64,000 nucleotides of DNA from Lysobacter panacisoli (GCF_009765165.1 NZ_VLNU01000001.1:434001-498000); one strand, 5' to 3'. Positions 26,079-34,720 are shown, numbered from the stretch's first letter. Program-made: numbers and translations. Notes: a model not told the origin generated them from the sequence alone.

Positions 26079-26239
26079 CGCCAACGACGGCACGCGAAGC
26101 GGCAGCGCCGGCGCGCAAAGCGTCGGCATCGGCGCTTTTTGCTGACGAGAGCAATCAGGAAAGCGGCGACGGTGACGCTTTTTTCGCCAGCGTCGGCGCA
26201 TCAAGGGCCGTGCATGTCGCACGAAGTGTCGCCAGAAAC

Positions 26240-26270
26240 GCAAAAAGCCGCTCGGGAGCGGCTTTTACGG
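26240..26270 (-). terminator. Bidirectional terminator, array unit 5
   Basis: AAAAGCCGCT (26243-26252) and AGCGGCTTTT (26257-26266) form a 10-bp stem with loop CGGG. On the minus strand the stem is followed by a T run. It is probably the main stop for the DUF1631 gene, about 50 bp past its stop codon. Confidence 0.85.
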
Positions 26271-26318
26271 GCACGCGCGGCACCGAAAGTGCCGCGCGGG
26301 ATCAGGCGGACGCCGGCG

Positions 26319-28598
26319 TCAGCGCGTGCCGGTCGCGCGGTCCAGATGGCGACGCACCTGGCGCATGGCTTCGTCGAACGCGGTGCGCTCGGCGCCGATC
26401 GACAGGCGGTTGCTGCCGGCCAGTGCGGCCAGTTCTTCGACCGACGCCACCAGCACGCGCAGGCCGCGACGGTTCACCAGCAGGTAGCGCGAGGTGAGCG
26501 GGCTGACCCACGCGACCTTGGCCGCGGTGGTCTCGCCTTCGGCGTTGGTCAGGCGGACCCAGTCGCCGACGTCCAGTTCGCGCATGCGTTCGGCCAGCAG
26601 CGCGTCGTGGCGGATGGTGTCGGTCCCACCGGCCAGCCACAGGCGACGCTCGCCTTCGCCCGCGTCGTCTTCCGGCACGGCGATCGGCGGGACCGGACGC
26701 ACGCGGCGCGAGGTATCGGGATCGATCAGCGCGCGCACCAGACCGGCCATGCCGTGCTGCGCGGCGCTGTCGTCCAGGCCGGAGCTGGCAAGGCATTCGA
26801 TGATCGCCGGCTGCAGCGCGAGCAACTGGTCGGCGAGTTCGCGACCGCGATTCTGCTGGGCCAGTCGATCCGCCATCAGCAGCGCGTCGCCGAGTGCGAT
26901 GGCTTCGGCATGGCGACGCGGATCGGCGTTGTCGCGCAACAGCGTCTGCACCACGTGGTGGCGCCACGGCATGGCGAGGAACTCGGCCACGGCCTGGGTC
27001 AGCGAGGAATCGCCGAGGCGTTCGTGCAGCGCGGTTTCCGCCTGCGAACGCGCGGCGCCGAGACGCTCGCGACCATAGGTGGCCTTGGCGGCGCGCTGCT
27101 CCTGCAGTTCGAAGCGGCGGCGCTGCTGCGCCAGCAGGGCGTCGAGCTCGGCGTGGGCCAGCTCGAACACCGCGAGGTCTTCGTTGTAATCGGCGACGAT
27201 GCGCTGCGAGATCTCGGTGGCGCGGTCGAGCAGCTCGCGATCCTGCGGGGTCTCGCCGTCGTTGCCTTCGCAGGCTTCGGTGATGGCGTCGAGCAGGCGG
27301 CGCGCCGGGTGTTCGCGCTTGACGAACACTGCGTTGTCGGTGAGCGCGACCTTCACGTACGGCAGCACCAGGCGCGCGTACAGGCGGCGCGCGCGATCCT
27401 GCAGCGCGTTGTGGCGGAACAGCGAGTCGAACAGCAGCGCGACCAGGTCGATCGCGTCTTCTTCTTCCGGACTGAAGCAGGCCTGGTCGGGGTTGAGGCC
27501 GAGGCGGCGCGCGCCGTCCTGCAGGTGGTCGCGGATGGTCTCGCCGAGGCGGCCGGATACGGCCAGCGCACGCGCGAACGCGTCCGGCGGCTCGGCCTGC
27601 AGCAGCGAGGCCACGCTGAGGATTTCGTCGACGCGCAGTTCGCGACGCTGCATCACCGCGCGGTCGGCGCCGGACATGCCGCCGGACGCCGGCGAGGCAT
27701 CCGAACGCGGCACGGTCTCGCGCCAGGCGTGCAACTGGGTGCGCAGCTGGGCCAGCTCGCTGGCCATCGCCGCGATTTCCTGCTGCGACATCGGCGTGGA
27801 CAGGGTGCGGCCGAAGTTGCCGGCACCGGCGGCGGACGCCGGGCCCGGCGACGGTGCGCCGAAGCCCTCGAAGCCGCCGAAGCCCTGCGGAGACGGCATC
27901 CCGTCGCCGAAGCCGCGGCGGATGTCTTCCTGCGGCGGGCGCGGCTGCGGCGGAGCGACCGCGCCACCGTAACCGGACGTCGCCAGCAGGGTGTTGATGC
28001 GGGCGTACAGCTCGCCCAGCACGCGGATCAGCTCCGTTTCGTAGTGACGGAACAGGCGTCCGCGCAGGGAGTCGCTGACCTGCGCGTCGAGCAGCGTCTG
28101 CGCGAACGCAGCAACCAGACGCTCCGGGCCGATCGGGTTGGCCCCCATTGGCACGCGCATGGCCTCGCACAGGTTCTGCAGACGGCCCTGCAACGTATCG
28201 AGCGGCCGCGCGAAGCGCGCGACCAGCGATTCGTTCAGCCGGCCGCTGGCCAGCTCGTATTCCAGCTGCTGTTCATCGACCAGGCGCAGCGTGACTTCGC
28301 CGCCGCTGCGGATGCGCAGGGCGCGGAAGTCGTCGAACGCCTGCGCGACCTGCTGGCGGAAGCGCATGACGTGCGCGGCCTGGTGCTGGCGCAGCACCCA
28401 CAGCGCGGCCTGCTCTTCGTAATGGTTGGTCTTGCCGTCCCCTTTGAGGACAGCGAGCTTGAGGGCATCTTCGACAGGCCCGTAGAGCGTGCCCGGCAGG
28501 CCGCCGAGCGCCTCCAGAGACTGGCGCTTGATTTCCTCGAGCACGCGCAACGGATCGGTACGCGTGGCTTGAGCGACGCCGTGCGGATAGCCGGACAC
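26319..28598 (-). CDS. DUF1631 family protein
   Basis: A 759-residue soluble protein matching DUF1631, a family of large proteins found mainly in beta- and gammaproteobacteria. The N-terminal 150 residues include YGPVEDALKLAVLKGDGKTN and a long helical stretch. A Gly/Pro-rich linker lies near residues 205-260. The C-terminal 130 residues (LWLAGGTDTIRHDALLAERM, then VAWVSPLTSRYLLVNRRGL) resemble a PilZ-like beta domain. A link with cyclic-di-GMP or motility is therefore possible but not shown. No signal peptide. Confidence 0.87.
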   Translation of the reverse strand: MSGYPHGVAQATRTDPLRVLEEIKRQSLEALGGLPGTLYGPVEDALKLAVLKGDGKTNHYEEQAALWVLRQHQAAHVMRFRQQVAQAFDDFRALRIRSGGEVTLRLVDEQQLEYELASGRLNESLVARFARPLDTLQGRLQNLCEAMRVPMGANPIGPERLVAAFAQTLLDAQVSDSLRGRLFRHYETELIRVLGELYARINTLLATSGYGGAVAPPQPRPPQEDIRRGFGDGMPSPQGFGGFEGFGAPSPGPASAAGAGNFGRTLSTPMSQQEIAAMASELAQLRTQLHAWRETVPRSDASPASGGMSGADRAVMQRRELRVDEILSVASLLQAEPPDAFARALAVSGRLGETIRDHLQDGARRLGLNPDQACFSPEEEDAIDLVALLFDSLFRHNALQDRARRLYARLVLPYVKVALTDNAVFVKREHPARRLLDAITEACEGNDGETPQDRELLDRATEISQRIVADYNEDLAVFELAHAELDALLAQQRRRFELQEQRAAKATYGRERLGAARSQAETALHERLGDSSLTQAVAEFLAMPWRHHVVQTLLRDNADPRRHAEAIALGDALLMADRLAQQNRGRELADQLLALQPAIIECLASSGLDDSAAQHGMAGLVRALIDPDTSRRVRPVPPIAVPEDDAGEGERRLWLAGGTDTIRHDALLAERMRELDVGDWVRLTNAEGETTAAKVAWVSPLTSRYLLVNRRGLRVLVASVEELAALAGSNRLSIGAERTAFDEAMRQVRRHLDRATGTR

Positions 28599-28710
28599 TG
28601 CGAATTCCCCAGGTTACGTGGACCGAAACTGCCGTGCCCCGGCAGTTCCCCTGCGCATAGTGGCAAGATACGACACCGTCTTGCAGGCCCACTTTGAACA
28701 ATTGTGACTG

Positions 28711-29313
28711 ATGTCGCTAAACACTTCTGACCCCCGGCAAATCGACCAGGCCTTGGCCCCCCTGGACGCCCGCCGTTCGGTCCCGCCCAAGCAGCTGGGC
28801 GAGCCCGGCCCCGACCACCCCACCCTCCTGCGTCTGCTGGAATCGGCGGTGCGCGTGCCCGACCACGGCAAGCGCGTTCCGTTCCGCTTCCTCAGTTTCC
28901 GCGGCGACGCCCGCCATGCCTTCGGCGAACGCCTGGCCGCCCGCAGCCGCGAGCGCGACCCGGAGGCCAGCGAGGCGGTGATCGAAAAGGACCGGACGCG
29001 ATTCTCGCATGCCCCGCTGGTCGTTGCGGTCATCGGCCGGTTCGGGCCGGACGAGAAGATCCCCGAGTCCGAGCGCTTCTCGACCGCCTCCTGCGTCTGC
29101 TTCGCCCTGCTCCAGGCCGCCCAGGCGCTGGGTTACGGGGCGATCTGGCTGACCGGCTGGCTGGCCTACGACCCGGAAGTGGCGCGCTGGCTCGGCCTGG
29201 CCGACGACGAGCGCGTGGTCGGGTACATCCATATCGGCACGCCGAAGCTGGACGCCCCGGAGCGCGAGCGCCCGGACCCGCGCGAGCTGCTGACGCAGTG
29301 GCCGCCCGCATGA
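28711..29313 (+). CDS. Nitroreductase family protein (YdjA-like)
   Basis: A 200-residue flavin-dependent nitroreductase-family enzyme. The FMN-binding regions are RRSVPPKQLGEP near the start and ALGYGAIWLTGWLAYDPEVARWLGL in the second half; GYIHIGTPKLDAPERERPDP is the usual C-terminal motif of the YdjA-type subgroup. The natural substrate is unknown. The stop overlaps the exonuclease start (ATGA), leading a four-gene coupled run. Confidence 0.9.
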   Translation: MSLNTSDPRQIDQALAPLDARRSVPPKQLGEPGPDHPTLLRLLESAVRVPDHGKRVPFRFLSFRGDARHAFGERLAARSRERDPEASEAVIEKDRTRFSHAPLVVAVIGRFGPDEKIPESERFSTASCVCFALLQAAQALGYGAIWLTGWLAYDPEVARWLGLADDERVVGYIHIGTPKLDAPERERPDPRELLTQWPPA

Positions 29314-30257
29314 ACCTGCCGATCACGCCGGCCGGCCACACCGGCGGCACCCTGTTCCTGGTCGACGCCAGCCTGTACGTGTTCCGGGCCTGGCACTCCA
29401 TGCCCAACGAGTTCCACGACCACGAGGGCTGGCCGACCAACGCCGTGCACGGCTTCGCGCGCTTCCTCCTGGAGCTGCTCGACCGCGCCCGCCCGCAGCA
29501 CATCGCCATCGCCTTCGACGAGGCGCTGGACTCGTGCTTCCGCAACACGCTCTACCCCGCCTACAAGGCCAACCGTGAACCGGCGCCGGAAGAGCTCAAG
29601 CGCCAGTTCGAACACTGCCGCACGCTGTGCTCGGCACTCGGCCTGGCGGTGCTCGCGCACGGCGAGTACGAGGCCGACGACCTGATCGGCAGCGCCGCGA
29701 GCGTCCAACGCGCCCACGGCTACCGCTCGGTGATCGTCTCCGCCGACAAGGACCTGTCGCAGCTGCTGGGCGAATTCGACGAACAGTGGGACTTCGCCAA
29801 GGGCCAGCGCTGGGGCGCGGCCGGCGTGCCGGAACGCCACGGCGTGCACGCGCACCAGATCGCCGATTACCTCGCGCTGACCGGCGATGCGGTGGACAAC
29901 ATCCCGGGCGTGCCGGGCATCGGCGCGAAGACCGCGGCGGCGCTGCTGACCCACTTCGGCACGCTCGACGCGCTGCTCGAACGCGTCGAGGAAGTGCCTT
30001 TCCTGCGCCTGCGCGGCGCGGCGTCGGCCGCGGCGAAGCTGCGCCAGCATCGCGAACAGGCATTGCTGTGCCGCCAGCTCACCACCATCGCGCTGGATGC
30101 GCCGCTCGGCGAGACCTCACCGCACTTCGTACGCGGACGCGCCGATGCGGCGCTCCTCGGCGCGTTGTGCGAGCGCCTGCGCTTCGGCCCGATGACGCGT
30201 CGCCGGCTGTACGAATCGGCGGGGCTGGACTTCGCCTCGTCATCGCATCCGTCGTAG
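29310..30257 (+). CDS. 5'-3' exonuclease (PIN/H3TH, FEN-like)
   Basis: A 315-residue stand-alone homologue of the 5'-3' exonuclease domain of DNA polymerase I. Acidic metal ligands are visible in FLVDASLYVFRAWH, AIAFDEALD, YEADDLIG, VSADKDLSQLL and TGDAVDNIPGVPGIGAKTAA; the last is the H3TH DNA-binding loop. It probably removes flaps or RNA primers. The start at 29310 overlaps the nitroreductase stop; an in-frame ATG at 29298 is less likely. Confidence 0.92.
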   Translation: MNLPITPAGHTGGTLFLVDASLYVFRAWHSMPNEFHDHEGWPTNAVHGFARFLLELLDRARPQHIAIAFDEALDSCFRNTLYPAYKANREPAPEELKRQFEHCRTLCSALGLAVLAHGEYEADDLIGSAASVQRAHGYRSVIVSADKDLSQLLGEFDEQWDFAKGQRWGAAGVPERHGVHAHQIADYLALTGDAVDNIPGVPGIGAKTAAALLTHFGTLDALLERVEEVPFLRLRGAASAAAKLRQHREQALLCRQLTTIALDAPLGETSPHFVRGRADAALLGALCERLRFGPMTRRRLYESAGLDFASSSHPS

Positions 30258-30277
30258 CATCGAACACCATTCCCGTC

Positions 30278-30844
30278 ATGCAGGCACCGATGAACGAACA
30301 CGCCCAGGAACCGCTGGAAACGCTCTACGAAGGCCCCTGGCTGCGCATGCTTCGGCGCGGGCGCTGGGAGTACGTCGAGCGCACCCACGGCGACGGCATG
30401 GCGGTGATCGTCATCGCGGTGACGCCTGACGACAACGTATTGTTCGTCGAGCAGTACCGCATTCCGCTGGGCGCGCCGACCATCGAGATGCCGGCCGGCC
30501 TGGTCGGCGACGACCACGCCACCGACACGCTGGAAGCCGCTGCCGGACGTGAGCTGATCGAGGAAACCGGCTGGGAAGCCAAGCGCCTGGAAGTGCTGCT
30601 GGTCGGACCGACGTCCGCCGGCATGAGCAACGAGCGCATCGCATTCGTGCGCGCACGCGACCTGACCCGCGTCGGTGCCGGCGGCGGCGTGGACAACGAG
30701 AACATCACCGTCCACGAAGTCCCGCGCGCACAGGCGCCGGCGTGGCTGATGCAGAAGCAGCGCGAAGGCTACGAGCTCGACCTCAAGCTCTGGGCCGGCC
30801 TGTGGATGATCGAACACAACCCGGACGGATCGCCGGCCGCATGA
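30278..30844 (+). CDS. NUDIX hydrolase (ADP-ribose pyrophosphatase-like)
   Basis: A 188-residue NUDIX protein. The box is visible in GDDHATDTLEAAAGRELIEE plus TGW; the first conserved Glu of the box is replaced by Asp, while the REL-EE-TG catalytic core is intact. The upstream EMPAGLV and the TSAGMSNERI region fit ADP-ribose or nucleoside-diphosphate-sugar pyrophosphatases. ATG at 30290 is an alternative start. The stop overlaps galE (ATGA), hinting at a role in nucleotide-sugar turnover. Confidence 0.88.
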   Translation: MQAPMNEHAQEPLETLYEGPWLRMLRRGRWEYVERTHGDGMAVIVIAVTPDDNVLFVEQYRIPLGAPTIEMPAGLVGDDHATDTLEAAAGRELIEETGWEAKRLEVLLVGPTSAGMSNERIAFVRARDLTRVGAGGGVDNENITVHEVPRAQAPAWLMQKQREGYELDLKLWAGLWMIEHNPDGSPAA

Positions 30845-31815
30845 GTCACGTCCTCGTCTGCGGAGGCGCCGGCTACGTCGGTTCGCACGCGGCCAGCGTG
30901 CTGGCCGGACACGGCCATCGCGTCACGGTGCTCGACAACCTCTCCACCGGACATCGCGATGCGGTGCGCTGGGGCCGCCTGGTCGAAGCCGACCTGCTCG
31001 TGCCCGAACAGCTGGACCGCGCGTTCGAGGAGCCGGTCGATGCGGTGATGCATTTCTGCGCGCTGTCGCTGGTCGGCGAATCCGTCGCCAATCCGTACGC
31101 GTACTACCGCAACAACGTCGCCGGCACGCTCAACCTGCTCGAGGCGATGAAGCGCCACGGCGTGGACCGGCTGGTGTTCTCGTCCACCGCGGCGGTGTTC
31201 GGCCAGCCGCAGTCGGCGCGCATCGACGAAGACCACCCGCAGGCACCGATCAATCCTTATGGCGCGAGCAAGGCGATGGTGGAGGAAATCCTTCGCCACG
31301 CCGCGCAGGCCTACGGTCTGCGTTCGGTCGCGCTGCGCTATTTCAATGCGGCCGGCGCGGCGGCGGATCGCGGCATCGGCGAATCGCATTCGCCGGAAAC
31401 GCACCTCATCCCCAACGTGCTGCGCGCGGCACTCGGCACCGGGCCCGCGCTGAAGGTGTTCGGCACCGACTACTCCACCGTCGACGGCACATGCGTGCGC
31501 GATTACGTGCACGTACTCGACCTCGCCGACGCACACGTCCTCGCGCTCGGGCTGATGGACCGCGAAGCCGGCGCGCATGCGTTCAACCTCGGCAACGGCA
31601 ACGGCTTCAGCGTGCTGGAAGTGATCGAGACCGCGCGACGCGTGACCGGTCGCGACATCGCGTTCGACGCCGCACCGCGACGCGCCGGCGATCCTGCAGT
31701 GCTGGTCGCGTCCAGCGATCGCGCGCGCGACGTGCTCGGCTGGTCGCCGCGCCACGCCGCACTCGACGAGATCATCGACAGCGCCTGGCGCTGGCACAGC
31801 GCGCCCGCCTACTGA
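30841..31815 (+). CDS. galE: UDP-glucose 4-epimerase
   Basis: A 324-residue short-chain dehydrogenase-type epimerase interconverting UDP-glucose and UDP-galactose for surface polysaccharide synthesis. NAD-binding GGAGYVGSH is at residues 8-16. The catalytic Ser/Tyr/Lys set is in VFSSTAAVFG and NPYGASKAMVEE. RYFNAAGAAADRGIGE and the substrate loop HLIPNVLRAALG are GalE-specific. It is the last gene of the coupled run starting at 28711 and converges with pip. Confidence 0.94.
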   Translation: MSHVLVCGGAGYVGSHAASVLAGHGHRVTVLDNLSTGHRDAVRWGRLVEADLLVPEQLDRAFEEPVDAVMHFCALSLVGESVANPYAYYRNNVAGTLNLLEAMKRHGVDRLVFSSTAAVFGQPQSARIDEDHPQAPINPYGASKAMVEEILRHAAQAYGLRSVALRYFNAAGAAADRGIGESHSPETHLIPNVLRAALGTGPALKVFGTDYSTVDGTCVRDYVHVLDLADAHVLALGLMDREAGAHAFNLGNGNGFSVLEVIETARRVTGRDIAFDAAPRRAGDPAVLVASSDRARDVLGWSPRHAALDEIIDSAWRWHSAPAY

Positions 31816-31826
31816 GGCGCGCGATG

Positions 31827-31853
31827 CGCGTGCCGGCGCGAAGCCGGCGCGCG
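31827..31853. terminator. GC-rich hairpin between convergent galE and pip
   Basis: CGCGTGCCGGC (31827-31837) pairs with GCCGGCGCGCG (31843-31853), 11 bp with one G-T pair and a five-base loop. There is no T run on either strand, so it is only a possible shared terminator. Confidence 0.4.
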
Positions 31854-31855
31854 GA

Positions 31856-32797
31856 TCAGGCGAAACGGTCGGTCGCGCGCACCAGTGCGTCGACGTTCTC
31901 GGCCTCGAATGCGGAATGTCCCGACGCCGGCGTAATCGCCAGGTCGGCCTTCGGCCACGCCTGCTTCAACTCCCACGCATTGGCGACCGGGCACACCACG
32001 TCGTAACGGCCATGCACGATCACGCCCGGGATGTCGGCGATGCGGTGCGCGTCGCGCAGCAGCTGGTCGTCGACTTCGAAGAAGCCGCTGTTGACGAAGT
32101 AGTGGTTCTCGATGCGTGCGAACGCGAGCGCGAACTGCGGATCCTCGTGGCTGGCGGCGAAGTCCGGATCGACGTGCAGGAAGCTGGTCGCGCCTTCCCA
32201 CACGCTCCACGCCTTGGCCGCTGCCAGGCGCGTGGCTTCGTCCGACGACGTCAGGCGACGGTGGTACGCGCTGATGAGGTCGTGGCGTTCGACCACCGGG
32301 ATCGCGGACAGATAGTGCTCCCACGCGTCCGGGAACAGGCGCGAGGCGCCTTCCTGGTAGAACCATTCCAGCTCCCAGCGGCGCAGCATGAAGATGCCGC
32401 GCAGCACCAGCTCGGTCACGCGCTGCGGATGGCGCTGCGCGTAGGCGAGCGCGAGGGTCGAACCCCACGAGCCGCCGAACACCTGCCAGCGTTCGATGCG
32501 CAGCGTCTCGCGCAGCTTCTCGATGTCGGCGACCAGATCCCACGTCGTGTTGCCCACCAGATCCGCGTGCGGCGTCGAGCGGCCGCTGCCGCGCTGGTCG
32601 AACAGGACGATGCGGTACTTCGACGGATCGTGGAAGCGACGCATCTTCGGGCTGCAACCCGCGCCCGGACCACCGTGCAGCAGCACCACCGGCTTGCCGT
32701 TCGGATTGCCGCACTGCTCGTAGTACAGCGTGTGGCGATCGTCGACCTTGAGCGTGCCGCTGTCGAAGGGTTCGATCTCGGGATAGAGGGTGCGCAT
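31856..32797 (-). CDS. pip: Prolyl aminopeptidase (proline iminopeptidase)
   Basis: A 313-residue alpha/beta hydrolase of family S33 that removes N-terminal proline from peptides. The oxyanion loop is HGGPGAG, the nucleophile elbow is GGSWGS, and LFDQRGSGRSTPHA is the usual family block. The acid and His lie in HGRYDVVCP and SGHSAF near the end. A decayed copy of the LFDQRGSGRSTPHA coding stretch lies 1.2 kb downstream on the same strand sense (33822-33880). Confidence 0.94.
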   Translation of the reverse strand: MRTLYPEIEPFDSGTLKVDDRHTLYYEQCGNPNGKPVVLLHGGPGAGCSPKMRRFHDPSKYRIVLFDQRGSGRSTPHADLVGNTTWDLVADIEKLRETLRIERWQVFGGSWGSTLALAYAQRHPQRVTELVLRGIFMLRRWELEWFYQEGASRLFPDAWEHYLSAIPVVERHDLISAYHRRLTSSDEATRLAAAKAWSVWEGATSFLHVDPDFAASHEDPQFALAFARIENHYFVNSGFFEVDDQLLRDAHRIADIPGVIVHGRYDVVCPVANAWELKQAWPKADLAITPASGHSAFEAENVDALVRATDRFA

Positions 32798-33014
32798 CGT
32801 GGGGACTCGCGGGGGCGGTCCGGAATTCTAGCGCGCAGCGATCAGCGCACGTACTCGGAGGCTGGAAGGAAAGGGGAAAGCGTCCGTGCATCGTGCGCCG
32901 GGATAACGAAATCTTTAGGATGCTTCCGATGTCGCGCGCCGACTGACGCGATGTTTACTGCGCTGCCTCTGGCGGATGTGCCGAGGATGACTTGTGATCA
33001 CTAAGGACCTGTGA

Positions 33015-33722
33015 ATGAAGAAGACCTGTATCGCACTGGCGCTGGCCGCCGCCCCCTTCTGTTCGATGGCCAGCGAGGCCAATGGGATCGGATACGACTA
33101 CGTGCAACTGGATGGCCTCTATGAAGACGCCGACGGCTATGCCCGTTTCCTCTACGACGAGCACGATTTTTCCGGCAAGGGCGCCCGCCTGAGCGGTTCC
33201 TATGCGTTCACCGATCACCTCTTCGTCACCGCCAGCGCCGGCCGGACGAAGGGCAGCAACGACACCTTCTACGCCTGGTACAACTATTCCAACGCCGATG
33301 AAACCCGCGAGGGCTGGTCGCTGGGCCTGGGCTACAACCAGTCCATCGGCACGAAGGCCGATTGGGTGTCGCACGTCGCCTACGTCAACAGCACCGTCGA
33401 GTACGACGAGGTGCACTGTGCCTCCACCCGGAGCATCGGTCACATCAACGAGGGGCCGTTCATCATCGAGTGCAACGCCTTCAACGACGAGGTCAAGCTT
33501 GACGGCTTCAACCTCAGCACCGGCGTACGGACCCGCATGAGCGGGAAGCTGACCGGTGACGCGTACCTCGGCTACGAGGACTACGACAAGGATCACGAGG
33601 GCGATTTCTACGCGGCCCTCGGCGTCGGCTTCGAGTTCAATCCGACCTGGAGTCTTCAGTCGGGCGTTCGCCTGAACGGAGATGCGCAGATCTGGAATCT
33701 GGGCGTTCGCGCCAGCTTCTGA
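33015..33722 (+). CDS. Ax21-like outer membrane beta-barrel protein, copy 1
   Basis: A 235-residue exported protein with signal peptide (MKKTCIALALAAAPFCSMA-SEAN) and a mature part of alternating aromatic and polar residues, ending ALGVGFEFNPTWSLQSGVRL...VRASF, with the terminal Phe typical of outer membrane barrels. The SEANGIGYxYVQLD start resembles the Ax21/Omp1X family of xanthomonads. AAGGA lies 6 bp before the ATG. A paralogue follows at 34040. Two cysteines (DEVHCAS and IECNAF) could form a loop disulfide and are absent from the paralogue. Confidence 0.83.
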   Translation: MKKTCIALALAAAPFCSMASEANGIGYDYVQLDGLYEDADGYARFLYDEHDFSGKGARLSGSYAFTDHLFVTASAGRTKGSNDTFYAWYNYSNADETREGWSLGLGYNQSIGTKADWVSHVAYVNSTVEYDEVHCASTRSIGHINEGPFIIECNAFNDEVKLDGFNLSTGVRTRMSGKLTGDAYLGYEDYDKDHEGDFYAALGVGFEFNPTWSLQSGVRLNGDAQIWNLGVRASF

Positions 33723-33743
33723 TTTCGACCATCGTGGATGCAC

Positions 33744-33772
33744 AAGGGCCCGGCATCGCCGGGCCCTTTGCG
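33744..33772 (+). terminator. Rho-independent terminator of beta-barrel copy 1
   Basis: AAGGGCCCGGC (33744-33754) and GCCGGGCCCTT (33758-33768) form an 11-bp stem with a three-base loop, followed by TGCGTTT. It lies 21 bp after the stop codon. Confidence 0.85.
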
Positions 33773-33821
33773 TTTCCTGATGGGCAAACCTGCCGGGCGT
33801 GAGGTCGTTCGAGCGCCGTAG

Positions 33822-33880
33822 ACCAGATCGCGTGCGGCGTCGAACGGTCGCAGCCGCGCTGCTCGAACAGCACGATGCGA
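33822..33880 (-). pseudogene. Decayed fragment of a second pip copy
   Basis: On the minus strand this stretch encodes RIVLFEQRGCDRSTPHA, against RIVLFDQRGSGRSTPHA in the intact pip. The DNA aligns to 32556-32614 with about six mismatches and one missing base over 59 bp. No start, active-site elbow or rest of the gene remains. It lies between the two beta-barrel paralogues, as expected if pip 5' DNA and a barrel gene were duplicated together. Confidence 0.82.
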
Positions 33881-34039
33881 GCGGCAGCCGCCGGGGCACG
33901 TCAAGGCGAATCAGTCGCGGTGAGGTTCATCCCGCGAAATGAAACTTTTAGGAACGCTCCTATGCCCGCGATCTTGCAGGCCTTGTTTACTTCCGGGCCC
34001 CGATCCATCCGGGTCGGCAACGCCACCAAGGAAAGCTTC

Positions 34040-34657
34040 GTGAAAATGACCCTGTTCGCACTGGCCCTCGCTGCGGCCGCGCCGTTCGCCGCATCGGCCA
34101 GCGAAGCCAACGGCATCGGATACACCTACGTCCAGCTCGACGCCGTGTACGAGGACTACTCCAATCCGTACATGTTCGGCGGCGCGCTGAGCGGCTCCTA
34201 CGCGTTCACCGATCATTTCTTCATGACCGGCAGCTACGGGCGCACGACGGACGACGGCCACAACTGGGATCTGCGCCACTCGTGGTGGTCGCTGGGTGCG
34301 GGCTACAACACGGCGATCGGCGATCGCGTCGACTGGGTCACGCAGGCGTCCTACGTCCGCGACCGCTACCGTGCCAGCTACAACGATGACCTCGTTTCGG
34401 CCAGCGAGAGCGAGAGCTACAACGGTTACACCATCAGCACGGGCGCGCAGATCCGCGTCACCGACCACCTCATCACCAACGCCCACCTGGGCTGGGAAGA
34501 CCATTCGGAAGATCTGTACGTCGGCAACGACGACGGCAACTTCTATGGCGAGTTCGGCATGCTCTACCGCTTCAACGACACCTGGGGCCTGCACGGCAGC
34601 CTCAAGCTGAGCGAAGGCACCGAGACCTACATGGGCGGCATTCGCGCCAGCTTCTGA
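34040..34657 (+). CDS. Ax21-like outer membrane beta-barrel protein, copy 2
   Basis: A 205-residue paralogue of the 33015 gene. Signal peptide ends ASA-SEAN; the mature part opens GIGYTYVQLD and ends GGIRASF. Shared blocks include LSGSYAFTDH and LGWEDH/LGYEDY. The GTG at 34040 is preferred over the ATG at 34046 because AAGGA (34028-34032) is correctly spaced for it and gives an N-terminus matching copy 1. Upstream DNA also shares CTTTTAGGA and TTGTTTAC-like blocks with copy 1. Confidence 0.83.
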   Translation: MKMTLFALALAAAAPFAASASEANGIGYTYVQLDAVYEDYSNPYMFGGALSGSYAFTDHFFMTGSYGRTTDDGHNWDLRHSWWSLGAGYNTAIGDRVDWVTQASYVRDRYRASYNDDLVSASESESYNGYTISTGAQIRVTDHLITNAHLGWEDHSEDLYVGNDDGNFYGEFGMLYRFNDTWGLHGSLKLSEGTETYMGGIRASF

Positions 34658-34678
34658 TCGCACCATCCGGCGTAACGG

Positions 34679-34710
34679 AGAAGCCCGGTCATTGCCGGGC
34701 TTCTTCGTCT
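34679..34710 (+). terminator. Terminator of beta-barrel copy 2
   Basis: AGAAGCCCGG (34679-34688) and CCGGGCTTCT (34695-34704) form a 10-bp stem with loop TCATTG, followed by TCGTCTTTG. It lies 21 bp past the stop codon, just before the convergent prmC stop. Confidence 0.75.
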
Positions 34711-34720
34711 TTGGCGATGC

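Larger units (their letters stand above)
26011..26270. repeat. Tandem array of five terminator-like repeats
   Basis: The 350-bp gap between convergent pntA and the DUF1631 gene holds five related units at about 26011-26040, 26051-26082, 26116-26144, 26158-26187 and 26240-26270. Most read A-tract, AGCG-type stem, CGCT-type stem, T-tract, and three continue into CGCC. The units at 26053-26076, 26117-26138 and 26243-26266 have stems of 9, 8 and 10 bp and could stop transcription in either direction. No gene is visible in the gap. Confidence 0.8.

Noticed and set aside
26011..26270. CRISPR array
   Set aside because: The five repeats differ from each other, have uneven spacing and form T-tailed hairpins, and no cas gene is present.
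26319..28697. An 852-codon plus-strand frame antisense to the DUF1631 gene
   Set aside because: Its codons are the reverse complement of a well-supported protein; the translation has no recognisable domain.
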